From positions 1 to 25,750 of the forward strand of contig DIQC01000007.1 in the NCBI GenBank assembly GCA_002426495.1: a stretch of DNA of 25,750 nt, read 5' to 3'. Below, one piece after another: positions 6,285 to 13,144 of this stretch. A program made the position numbers and the translations under genes. The notes beneath the pieces are model-generated. The model was not told where the DNA came from. It searched no databases and saw only the letters and a program-made list of their open reading frames with translations. The number at the start of each line of letters is the position of its first letter. Positions within the stretch are counted from its first letter, which is position 1. This stretch comes from Thermacetogenium sp. UBA5472. Lineage in GTDB: Bacteria > Bacillota > DSM-12270 > Thermacetogeniales > Thermacetogeniaceae.

Positions 6285-6440
6285 CTACTTATTGCCATCC
6301 AAACATCTAGCGGTTTTTTTGATCTTCGGGTAGATCACAAACTGCAGGTACTCCCATGCCTCCTCCCCATCATGGTCCATGAGAACACCCTCAAGTTTTA
6401 CAATTTCCTCAGGTTCTAGGACAATAAAAACCTTTTTCAC
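6285..6440 (-). CDS. 51-residue protein coupled to the cysteine desulfurase
   Basis: The frame starts with a GTG that overlaps the TGA of the upstream aminotransferase gene (GTGA), a hallmark of translational coupling, and runs 51 codons to TAG. The product begins MKKVFIVLEPEEIVKLEG, has an acidic MDHDGEEAWEYLQ helix-like stretch, and ends with one cysteine (TARCLDGNK). Length and charge suggest a soluble single-helix or alpha-beta microprotein. I do not recognise the family. Its last codons are repeated as a remnant at 2623-2640. Coupling suggests it acts with the desulfurase fusion, perhaps as an accessory subunit; this is inference. Confidence 0.65.
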   Translation of the reverse strand: MKKVFIVLEPEEIVKLEGVLMDHDGEEAWEYLQFVIYPKIKKTARCLDGNK

Positions 6441-8164
6441 AGCTGAAACTCATCTCCAGTCGGTAGAAGATGGGCAAGATAATCTGCTAGCTTTTCTTGA
6501 ATAACCGCATTTCCCTCTTCCTTGAGCTGAGAACACTGCTCCAAAGTATGCTGTCCCTGGATCACCCCTGCAGCAAAGGCTAAACAGGTGAGTTCGCCAC
6601 ATTCCTTGCAGTTGGTGCGAGGTAAATGTTGGTAAACAGCAAAGGGACTGAGCTGAATCTGCGGTTTGGTCGTAGGAACAATGCTCTTCCGTTGTGCTGC
6701 TACTTTATTGATTATTCTGAGAACTGCGTCTAAAATTTCTTCAGCGGTTGCCAAATCCTCTGTTTTGCCCACAGTTACCCGCTGAGCTTGCAGAACAATA
6801 GGGCGTCCCCCGTAAGAAAAAGTAAAGAACATCCCCTCGTTATTGAAATCCCCTCTCAATACAGCATTCAGGTAAGGGAACAGTTCTGTAATATTTCGGG
6901 GCAGGGATGCCACTACCCGGACGCGGCTGCCATCGGAAAAGCAGGGGGAAGCCTTTCGGATATGGTAACTGTCCAAATAATCTCCATTCTCTCTTATTTC
7001 CGAGCTAGTGCTTTCCGCCTGAAGGGCGATCTCCCTGATAGCTTGGATAAAATACGTAATTTCATCCTCCGTATTGAAAAAAGACGGGCTGACCCGCACA
7101 GTACCTCTTTCAATTGTACCAATAGTTCGGTGCGCTTGTGGAGCACAGTGCAGCCCTGTACGTACCATTATGTTGTAAGCCTCATCAAGAACACTGCCCA
7201 CCTCTTCGGGGTATACATCCAGTATATTAAAGGAAACCACACCTACCTGTTGATCGGGATCCCGGGGACCGTAGACCACCACATTGGGAATCTGCTGCAG
7301 TTGCTCTATAAGAAGACCTGTTAGTTTGTGCTCCTTGGCACGAATCTCTTTGATTCCGGTCTTGAGGATAAAATCTAGTGCCGCTCCTAGTCCGGCAATA
7401 CCTGGCCCATTGTGTGTTCCCACCTCGAAACGACCCGGCAGGTCCGCGGGTTGAAATGGAGAAAGAGAGTTGCTCCCTGTTCCCCCTTCCATAAGTGTTT
7501 CCAAAATGAGATCTGGAGCAATGTAGAGTACACCTGTACCCTGGGGGCCCAAGAGACCCTTATGGCCACTTGCTGCAAGCAGATCAATCCCCAGTTCATC
7601 TACATCCAAAGGCAGCACTCCGGCGGTCTGTGCAGTATCCACAAGAAATAATGCTCTGTTTGTATGAGAAAGCTCTGATAATTCAGCCAAGGGAAAGATT
7701 GTGCCTGTCACATTAGAGGCATGTGTACAAACAAGCAGCCGGGTGCTCGGTTGGAAAGCATCCTTTACAGCATCCAAATCTATTTCTCCGCGTTCACTGC
7801 ACCTTATCTCCGAAAGAGTGATCCATCCCTTTTGCTCCAGTGTTTTTAAAGGGCGCCAGACAGAGTTGTGCTCCATGCTGCTGGTAATAACATGGTCACC
7901 CCTGCGCAGCACCCCTTTAATCGCGATATTTAACGCCTCTGAACAATTCTTTGTGAAAACGACACGAGTCGGATCTTCAGCATTGAGAAACTCAGCTAGC
8001 TTTCTGCGGCAGTTCTCAATAATGTCTGTGGCCTCCCGGCTGCGTTTAAACTCCCCCCGACCCTGGCTGGCACCATGCTGCCGCAAAAATGTGTCAACAG
8101 CTATATAAACCTCTTCAGGTTTCGGCCATGAGGTAGCGGCATTATTCAGATAGATCTCCACCAT
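6437..8164 (-). CDS. class V aminotransferase (cysteine desulfurase) fused to a C-terminal Fe-S domain
   Basis: Of 575 residues, about 1-385 form a PLP enzyme of the cysteine desulfurase type: LNNAATSWPKP at the start, His99 in SMEHNSV, Asp176 in LVDTAQ, the Schiff-base Lys202 in SGHKGLLGPQG, and Cys340 in GLHCAPQAHRTIGT as the persulfide cysteine. Residues about 396-510 form a second domain, and 516-545 carry a four-cysteine Fe-S motif (Cys519, Cys522, Cys527, Cys544; RTNCKECGELTC) like the one in corrinoid Fe-S proteins. Desulfurases usually stop near 380-400 residues, so the fusion is notable. The ATG abuts the stop of the preceding arsR gene. It could supply sulfur to a cluster or a thiol-metalloid product; the substrate is unproven. 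Confidence 0.88.
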   Translation of the reverse strand: MVEIYLNNAATSWPKPEEVYIAVDTFLRQHGASQGRGEFKRSREATDIIENCRRKLAEFLNAEDPTRVVFTKNCSEALNIAIKGVLRRGDHVITSSMEHNSVWRPLKTLEQKGWITLSEIRCSERGEIDLDAVKDAFQPSTRLLVCTHASNVTGTIFPLAELSELSHTNRALFLVDTAQTAGVLPLDVDELGIDLLAASGHKGLLGPQGTGVLYIAPDLILETLMEGGTGSNSLSPFQPADLPGRFEVGTHNGPGIAGLGAALDFILKTGIKEIRAKEHKLTGLLIEQLQQIPNVVVYGPRDPDQQVGVVSFNILDVYPEEVGSVLDEAYNIMVRTGLHCAPQAHRTIGTIERGTVRVSPSFFNTEDEITYFIQAIREIALQAESTSSEIRENGDYLDSYHIRKASPCFSDGSRVRVVASLPRNITELFPYLNAVLRGDFNNEGMFFTFSYGGRPIVLQAQRVTVGKTEDLATAEEILDAVLRIINKVAAQRKSIVPTTKPQIQLSPFAVYQHLPRTNCKECGELTCLAFAAGVIQGQHTLEQCSQLKEEGNAVIQEKLADYLAHLLPTGDEFQL

Positions 8165-8509
8165 TTATTCCTCCTCACCTATACAGCCAAACACCACAGC
8201 CATCTCTGCTTTAGTTGCTTGCAGATCCTCTTTTAGTACACGATCGATGCAATCTAGAAACTTCTTGATACAGGGTGTGCGGAGCTTGTAATAAACATTG
8301 GCCCCCTCCTGGCGGGAAGTGACGAGCCCTGCACTCCTCAAAACAGCCAGGTGCTTGGATACCATCGGCTGGTCGCAGTCTAGGGCATCTACCAGTTCAC
8401 AGACACACCTTTCTTGATCAACATCGAGTTGATCAATTATTTTCAAACGCAGGGTGTTGGCCAAAGCCTTAGTAACCCGCGTACGCAGATCAAATATATC
8501 GCTGGTCAT
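8165..8509 (-). CDS. arsR: ArsR-family metalloregulator (desulfurase operon)
   Basis: This is a 114-residue winged-helix repressor. The metal-binding CxC lies at residues 35 and 37 (ERCVCELVDAL), the position used by As(III)-sensing ArsR proteins. The recognition helix is near QPMVSKHLAVLRSAGLV. Further cysteines at 45, 80, 87 and 109 could add ligands. AGAGGTG precedes the ATG. Its stop codon directly abuts the ATG of the desulfurase fusion, so it heads the 8,509-5,577 operon and probably controls it. It differs from the arsR at 11311-11649, which suggests a distinct operator. No convincing promoter was found in the 67 bases upstream. Confidence 0.92.
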   Translation of the reverse strand: MTSDIFDLRTRVTKALANTLRLKIIDQLDVDQERCVCELVDALDCDQPMVSKHLAVLRSAGLVTSRQEGANVYYKLRTPCIKKFLDCIDRVLKEDLQATKAEMAVVFGCIGEEE

Positions 8510-8576
8510 TTCACCACCTCTTCTTCTAAAATCTAATCAAAAGTTTGTCCTCCCGGGACATTTATGTTGGTAGGTG

Positions 8577-8789
8577 TCATTTTCTTGTAGCAAGCTCTGT
8601 TTCTTTGATCAACAGATACTGGTAGGGACTGAGGTTATCCTCCAGGTCCAGATCACAAAAGTAAAGACATCCCCAGTTCCACCCTGTTTCATCTGGCTCT
8701 TTGATGCGCTTATGCTTATAACAATAGTAGACCCCTTCCGGTTCCATTTTCCGAGAGAGGGCACATAGGCGGCAGGTCCTCTCCGCCAC
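8577..8789 (-). CDS. small four-cysteine protein, copy C (divergent)
   Basis: The 70-residue product starts at a GTG with AAAGGAGG nine bases upstream; a longer open frame exists but lacks a site. It has TCRLCALSRK, YYCYKHKRI and GCLYFCDL, then SPYQYLLIKE. These align with the CxxC, C, C and YQHLLLKK blocks of copies A and B, although overall identity is low. There is one more cysteine near residue 46. It follows the thioredoxin-like gene and precedes the second arsR gene on the same strand. A metal-binding role is inferred from the shared cysteine layout and its arsenic context. Confidence 0.65.
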   Translation of the reverse strand: MAERTCRLCALSRKMEPEGVYYCYKHKRIKEPDETGWNWGCLYFCDLDLEDNLSPYQYLLIKETELATRK

Positions 8790-8893
8790 TCTACTTCGCC
8801 TCCTTTTTCTCACAACACTCTCACAGCCAAGGAGCAAAGAGGGGGCAAACCAAAGCCAAATACATCAGGATCTGTCCCCCTTGCAATCTATAT

Positions 8894-9127
8894 TTACTGC
8901 AGCCAGTTCCGGATCTCGTCCTTTTTCGGTATCCTGCCTGAACATACAATTTCTCCATCCACAACTAGCCCGGGAGTCAGCATGATATCGTATTCCAAGA
9001 TCTCGTTAAGGTCAGTGATCTTGATAAAATCAGCATCAACCCCCAGCTCAGCCACTGTTTCTCTCACCAGTTCCTCAAGCTTTTCACACTTAGCACACCC
9101 TGTTCCCAGAATCTTAATTTCCATCAT
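8894..9127 (-). CDS. small thioredoxin-like protein (redox-active disulfide protein 2 type)
   Basis: The product is 77 residues with the thioredoxin-fold layout MMEIKILGTGCAKCEKLEELV, so the active CxxC is Cys11-Ala-Lys-Cys14, and a cis-proline region LTPGLVVDGEIVCSG near residues 50-64. This is the TM0996/MTH895-like family. It commonly neighbours PF03773 permeases and ArsR regulators. The ATG at 9127 follows AGGAGG; the next ATG at 9124 is equally possible, while an upstream TTG at 9142 is unlikely. It could reduce the permease's CxC pair or recycle ArsC; neither is proved by the sequence. Confidence 0.85.
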   Translation of the reverse strand: MMEIKILGTGCAKCEKLEELVRETVAELGVDADFIKITDLNEILEYDIMLTPGLVVDGEIVCSGRIPKKDEIRNWLQ

Positions 9128-9193
9128 GTTTTCCTCCTTCAATTGTTCACGTATTCTATTAATATCATACTATCTGTAACCCATCAGGTTTAT

Positions 9194-10097
9194 TTAAAAG
9201 AACGCCCCATAGAACCATCCGGCAAGTGTAGACATGACAGCCACCAAACCAATGTAAGTAAAGCATTTTTTTGCCCCGATGATCTTGATGATCACCAGCA
9301 TGCTAGGCAAACTCAAAGTGGGGCCTGCAAGCAAGAGGGCAAGGGCAGGCCCTTTACCCATACCGGCTCCAAGCAATCCCTGAATAATCGGTACTTCTGT
9401 CAGGGTTGCGAAATACATCAGTGCACCTATTAGAGATGCTGCAAAATTGGCCAGTAGGGAGTTACCCCCCACTACAGCAGCAATCCAATGGGATGGTATG
9501 ATCCCATTGTCCAAACCTGGCCTCCCCAGCAAGAATCCTGCCACAAGGACACCCACAAACAGCAAAGGAATAACCTGCTTGGTGAAAAACCAGGTGGCAT
9601 CCATCCAAGATGAAACTTCCTCCTTATCAAACCAGCGCCAGATCATCAAACCCAGAATAATGAGCAAAACTGCCACAAGATACCATTTCACCTGAAAAAC
9701 AGCCAGCCAGAATATTGATGGCAGGGCCCGAGTAGAGAAATGCGATAGCTGGCCCCAGCCCGGCACCGCTCTTGTAGATCCCGCCGAAAAGAGGTAGAAC
9801 TGTACAAGAACAGACTGCTAGCACCACCCCGGAAACAGAACCCACAAGATAGGCCACCCACTGTTTCGCTTCACCACCAAAATACTTGATTACTGCCTGT
9901 TGGGAAAGAAAGTGCGAAATTGCACCGGCAATAAACAGTGCCGGTACTAAGCAGAAGAGAATATGCTCCCGTACATACTCTTGCAGCATCAGAAATCCTT
10001 CAAGTATTGCTGTGCTTACGATTGGATGATCGAAAGGAATAAAATAGGCTGCAAGAAAAAGTGCTATAAGTAATAAAAGCTTGTCGCGTTCTTTCAT
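9194..10097 (-). pseudogene. PF03773 permease interrupted by a one-base frameshift
   Basis: Two overlapping frames together make one permease of 300 residues. The first frame carries the CSC motif (Cys96 and Cys98, AVCSCTVLPLFGG) and LYSGPAINIL, then runs off. The second frame supplies the remaining membrane segments from FQVKWYL to the end. The join falls in a T5 run on the coding strand (9695-9699); removing one T restores a continuous protein, and the total length (904 bases) exceeds a multiple of three by one. It may be a real inactivating mutation, a phase-variable tract or a sequencing error. The start at 10097 follows a GGAGGG site. Context with the CxxC protein suggests arsenical export. 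Confidence 0.82.
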
Positions 10098-10156
10098 CTT
10101 GTCCCTCCCCTCCATACTTTTCAAAATAACATCTCCTTTAAAATTATTTATAGTTG

Positions 10157-11221
10157 TTATTTGTTTTCAGCCACTGGCTGTGGAAACCAATGTTTTGTAT
10201 TATTTGCTATTTTAACAAGAATCAGCATAACCGGTACTTCGGTTAGAACTCCTACGGTAGTAGCAAGAGCTGCGGGAGAAGTTGTGCCAAACAATGCAAT
10301 TGCAACAGCCACAGCCAATTCAAAGAAATTTGATGCTCCAATCATTCCCGCCGGTGCTGAAATATTATGTGGCAGCTTCAGCAATTTGCATGCAAAATAT
10401 GCTATGAAGAAAACGAGGAATGTTTGAAGAATAAGCGGTACTGAAATAAGAATGATGTGTAGCGGATTGTTCAGTAAAGTTTCAGCTTGGGTAGCAAATA
10501 AGAAAATCAACATAAGCAATAACCCAGCAGTCGTTGCGCCATCGAACTTCGGCAAAAACTGTTTTTCAAAATACTCAATTCCTCTTTTTTTAGTAACAAA
10601 TATCCTTGTAAGAATACCTGCTACAAGAGGAATTACAACGAATAATATAACTGATAAAATCAAGGTATCCCAAGGAACCGATACATCACTGATTCCCAGT
10701 AGAAATTTAACAATTGGTACAAATGCAACGAGAATAATCAAGTCATTTGTCGCTACCTGTACTACTGTATATGCAGGATTACCTTTCGTTAATGTACTCC
10801 ATACAAAAACCATTGCAGTACATGGTGCCGCACCAAGGAGCACTGCTCCTGCAAGATATCCCTTAGCAAGATCAGGGGTAATGAAGTTCTTAAAAACTAC
10901 ATAGAGAAAAAATGATACTAATGCATACATTGTAAAAGGCTTAATAAGCCAGTTTACCGCCCATGTTACATATAACCCTTTTGGGTTTTTACCAACATTC
11001 TTAATGCTTTGGAAGTCTACCTTCATCATCATTGGATATATCATTACCCAAATTAATATGGCTGTCGGAATTGACACGTTTGCATATTCAAATTGATTTA
11101 GAAATGCAGGCACACCTGGTAGGTATTTGCCTATAAGCACGCCTACCACCATACAAAGAATCACCCAAATTGATAAATACTTTTGATAAAATCCTATTCC
11201 TTCTGTTTTTTCATTGCTCAT
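10157..11221 (-). CDS. acr3: ACR3-family arsenite efflux permease
   Basis: The 354-residue membrane protein has about ten hydrophobic segments. The ACR3 signature GAAPCTAMVFVWS includes the conserved cysteine at residue 134, and the conserved glutamate lies in GASNFFELAVAVA. ACR3 expels arsenite from the cytoplasm using the proton gradient. The ATG at 11221 is preceded by GGGGGAG at eight bases; an in-frame GTG three codons upstream lies within that site and is unlikely. It follows arsR by about 90 bases and is probably its main target. No arsA-like ATPase is present in the window. Confidence 0.95.
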   Translation of the reverse strand: MSNEKTEGIGFYQKYLSIWVILCMVVGVLIGKYLPGVPAFLNQFEYANVSIPTAILIWVMIYPMMMKVDFQSIKNVGKNPKGLYVTWAVNWLIKPFTMYALVSFFLYVVFKNFITPDLAKGYLAGAVLLGAAPCTAMVFVWSTLTKGNPAYTVVQVATNDLIILVAFVPIVKFLLGISDVSVPWDTLILSVILFVVIPLVAGILTRIFVTKKRGIEYFEKQFLPKFDGATTAGLLLMLIFLFATQAETLLNNPLHIILISVPLILQTFLVFFIAYFACKLLKLPHNISAPAGMIGASNFFELAVAVAIALFGTTSPAALATTVGVLTEVPVMLILVKIANNTKHWFPQPVAENK

Positions 11222-11295
11222 AATAATCACTCCCCCAATGCCTATACTGGTTATTGAACTTATTTTTATACTGATTGATGCTTATTCTTTCATTT

Positions 11296-11315
11296 ATTGA
11301 AACTGTTGTTTCAAT
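11296..11315. other. short hairpin over the arsR stop codon
   Basis: ATTGAAAC and GTTTCAAT form a perfect eight-base stem with a four-base loop overlapping the arsR stop. There is no T-run. It could tune arsR versus acr3 transcript levels by processing. Confidence 0.35.
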
Positions 11316-11649
11316 CACATACTCTCTTTCTGTCTTTTAGCCAATCCTCCAGGCTGTCGAGATCAGACTTAAATGGTTCTTGTGTCCTTATATTTTCATA
11401 TATTAGGCTATCAAGAAATTTAATATCACTGATTTCTGCCATCGAATAATATACCCACTGAGCAGATTTTCTATCTTCCACAAGTCCTGCATTTTTCAGA
11501 TACTGGAGGTGTCTTGAGGCTTTAGTTTGAGTTATATTCAAAGTTTCAACTATGTCACAGACACAAAGCTCTTTTAAATACAATAGGTTTATAATTCTCA
11601 ATCGTGTTTCATCTGATAAGGCTTTCAAGATATCAACAATATTTTTCAT
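11311..11649 (-). CDS. arsR: ArsR-family As(III)-responsive repressor
   Basis: This 112-residue protein has the classic motif ELCVCDIVE with Cys29 and Cys31 at the start of the recognition helix region, followed by TQTKASRHLQYLKNAGLV. As(III) binding to these cysteines releases the operator. It is the first gene of the island's right-hand operon, with its own promoter at 11701-11729 and a repeat operator between that and its ATG. The downstream acr3, permease, thioredoxin-like and copy C genes are on the same strand. Confidence 0.95.
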   Translation of the reverse strand: MKNIVDILKALSDETRLRIINLLYLKELCVCDIVETLNITQTKASRHLQYLKNAGLVEDRKSAQWVYYSMAEISDIKFLDSLIYENIRTQEPFKSDLDSLEDWLKDRKRVCD

Positions 11650-11673
11650 CTGCCTGCTCCTCTCATTTGTTAT

Positions 11674-11729
11674 ATTTGCCTATTCGCTTATGCAAATTTA
11701 AATATACGCCTTGTTTTATTTAAATGCAA
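11674..11729 (-). promoter_or_regulatory. arsR-acr3 promoter and operator
   Basis: On the minus strand -35 TTGCAT (11724-11729) and -10 TATATT (11701-11706) are 17 bases apart. Immediately downstream, ATTTGC and GCAAAT (11674-11679 and 11692-11697) form an inverted repeat with a 12-base spacer, which fits an ArsR dimer site blocking initiation. Confidence 0.6.
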
Positions 11730-11855
11730 GACATTTTGCTAGAATGCCGATTTGATTTACTGATAATGTGGAAATGGAAATACGATTTCTATATAATTAA
11801 AAGGAGACATAATTGTATTAAATGTGAATTAACTCCTAAATGATGGGAGGATAAA

Positions 11856-12068
11856 ATGATGGATATAAGAGATGAAAAAGCTAAACTAGAGAAACACCAA
11901 ATAGATGAATATAAAAAACATCCAATGATTAATTTGGCTGATTCGATAAACCGTTCAACGATTTGGAACTTTGGTGAGTTAACGAAAGGAAGCATGCTCA
12001 CTAGGATTTTAACTACAGTTATAATTATTGGAATACCATTTTTGCTTTTTTTAATTTCAAGAATCTAA
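11856..12068 (+). CDS. DUF6366 small membrane protein
   Basis: The 70-residue protein has a charged N-terminal half (RDEKAKLEKHQIDEYKKHP), the motif NLADSINRSTIWNFGEL that matches DUF6366 proteins, and one C-terminal membrane segment (about residues 48-68). GGGAGG precedes two adjacent ATGs at 11856 and 11859; the second has the better spacing. It is divergent from arsR and lies upstream of the LUD gene with a 40-base gap. Its function is unknown. Confidence 0.75.
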   Translation: MMDIRDEKAKLEKHQIDEYKKHPMINLADSINRSTIWNFGELTKGSMLTRILTTVIIIGIPFLLFLISRI

Positions 12069-12108
12069 TTTAGTAAAATCTAGACAATTCTTAGAGGAGG
12101 CAATAAAT

Positions 12109-12747
12109 ATGTCAATAACGGAATGGCATAATGACGCTATCGCTGGCAAAGTTGTTAAAGCATTAAAGAAGAATGGTTTTGATGCGGTATATTTTTCAAA
12201 CAGGGATGAGGCGACACAATTTGTCCTTGATTCTGTCAAACCCGAGATGAGCATAGGATGCGGCGGGTCGGTAACCATTAAGGAGCTTGGTATTCCTGAA
12301 AAAGCCAAGGAGAAAGGCGCCGAAATACTGGATCACGGGCAGGCAGGTCTCTCACCGGAAGAAAAGCAGGATATCAGGAGAAAGGAGCTTGTCTGTGACC
12401 TCTTTCTCTCCAGCACCAACGCCGTCACCCTCGACGGTTGCCTGGTCAACGTGGACGGCGCCGGTAACCGGGTGGCAGCCCTGTCTTTTGGCCCGAAAAA
12501 GGTGATCGTGGTGGCCGGTGTCAATAAGATCTGCAGCAATATAGATACTGCCTTTGAGCGGATCAAAAACTACGCTGCCCCCATGAACAATAAGCGGCTG
12601 GCACAGGATAACCCCTGTACTGACACAGGACTCTGTATGGACTGCAACACTGAGAGCCGAATCTGTCGCGTATACTCAGTGCTGAAAAAAAGGCCAACGC
12701 TTTCCGACTTTACTGTGGTCTTGGTTGGTGAGAATTTAGGTTACTAG
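12109..12747 (+). CDS. LUD-domain (lactate-utilisation type) protein
   Basis: This is a 212-residue LUD/DUF162 family protein. It has the early glycine motif MSIGCGGSVTIKELGI near residues 47-62, LFLSSTNAVTLDGCLVNVDGAGNR (99-121, written here in parts: LFLSSTNAVT then DGCLVNVDGAGNR), and a C-terminal cysteine set Cys170, Cys176, Cys179 and Cys186 that could bind a metal or cluster. Stand-alone members of this size are common in Clostridia and are not proven lactate enzymes. GAGGAGG precedes the ATG. It is convergent with the YbjQ-family gene, with three bases between their stops. Confidence 0.85.
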   Translation: MSITEWHNDAIAGKVVKALKKNGFDAVYFSNRDEATQFVLDSVKPEMSIGCGGSVTIKELGIPEKAKEKGAEILDHGQAGLSPEEKQDIRRKELVCDLFLSSTNAVTLDGCLVNVDGAGNRVAALSFGPKKVIVVAGVNKICSNIDTAFERIKNYAAPMNNKRLAQDNPCTDTGLCMDCNTESRICRVYSVLKKRPTLSDFTVVLVGENLGY

Positions 12748-12749
12748 CC

Positions 12750-13061
12750 TTATACCCTGACAGCTGTGCCGCTGGTGGTGACCATCAGCATGCCGTCACG
12801 GATCACCTCATAGTCCAGGTCGATACCGATGACGGCGTTAGCTCCCATCCTTTGGGCATCAGCGGTCATCTCCTGCAGTGCTATCTGGCGTGCCTGGGCC
12901 AGCTTTGTTTCATATGCTCCTGAGCGGCCGCCTACAACATCTGTTACGCTGGCGAATATATCACGCACAATATTGGCGCCCATGATGGCCTCACCTGTGA
13001 CAAGGCCCAGGTAATCCTTGACTGGCATCCCCTCAATGAGATTTGTGGTTGTCAAAATCAT
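12750..13061 (-). CDS. YbjQ/UPF0145 family protein
   Basis: The 103-residue protein matches the YbjQ (DUF74) family: TTTNLIEGMPVKDYLG at the start, GEAIMGANIVRD, the central GGRSGAYE, and MGANAVIGIDLDYE. Structures of the family form ring-like pentamers; the role is unknown, although it is often described as heavy-metal-binding-like. AAGGGGG lies upstream of the ATG. It is probably a single-gene unit between recD2 and the convergent LUD gene. Confidence 0.88.
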   Translation of the reverse strand: MILTTTNLIEGMPVKDYLGLVTGEAIMGANIVRDIFASVTDVVGGRSGAYETKLAQARQIALQEMTADAQRMGANAVIGIDLDYEVIRDGMLMVTTSGTAVRV

Positions 13062-13144
13062 CTGTTTATCCCCCTTATCAGATCATAGTAATTTATCTCA
13101 TTCGCCAAACACCTTCAATATCCTTTCCCAATGCCGTTAAAATA

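Noticed and set aside
6788..7324. A 178-codon plus-strand open frame
   Set aside because: It is antisense to the cysteine desulfurase fusion, has no ribosome binding site or recognisable domain, and the minus-strand gene has clear catalytic motifs.
8510..8576. Promoter or ArsR operator upstream of the second arsR
   Set aside because: A TGTCC/GGACA palindrome is visible, but no -35/-10 pair or T-run supports a specific call.
10452..10904. A 150-codon plus-strand open frame
   Set aside because: It is antisense to acr3, and long antisense frames are common opposite membrane protein genes.
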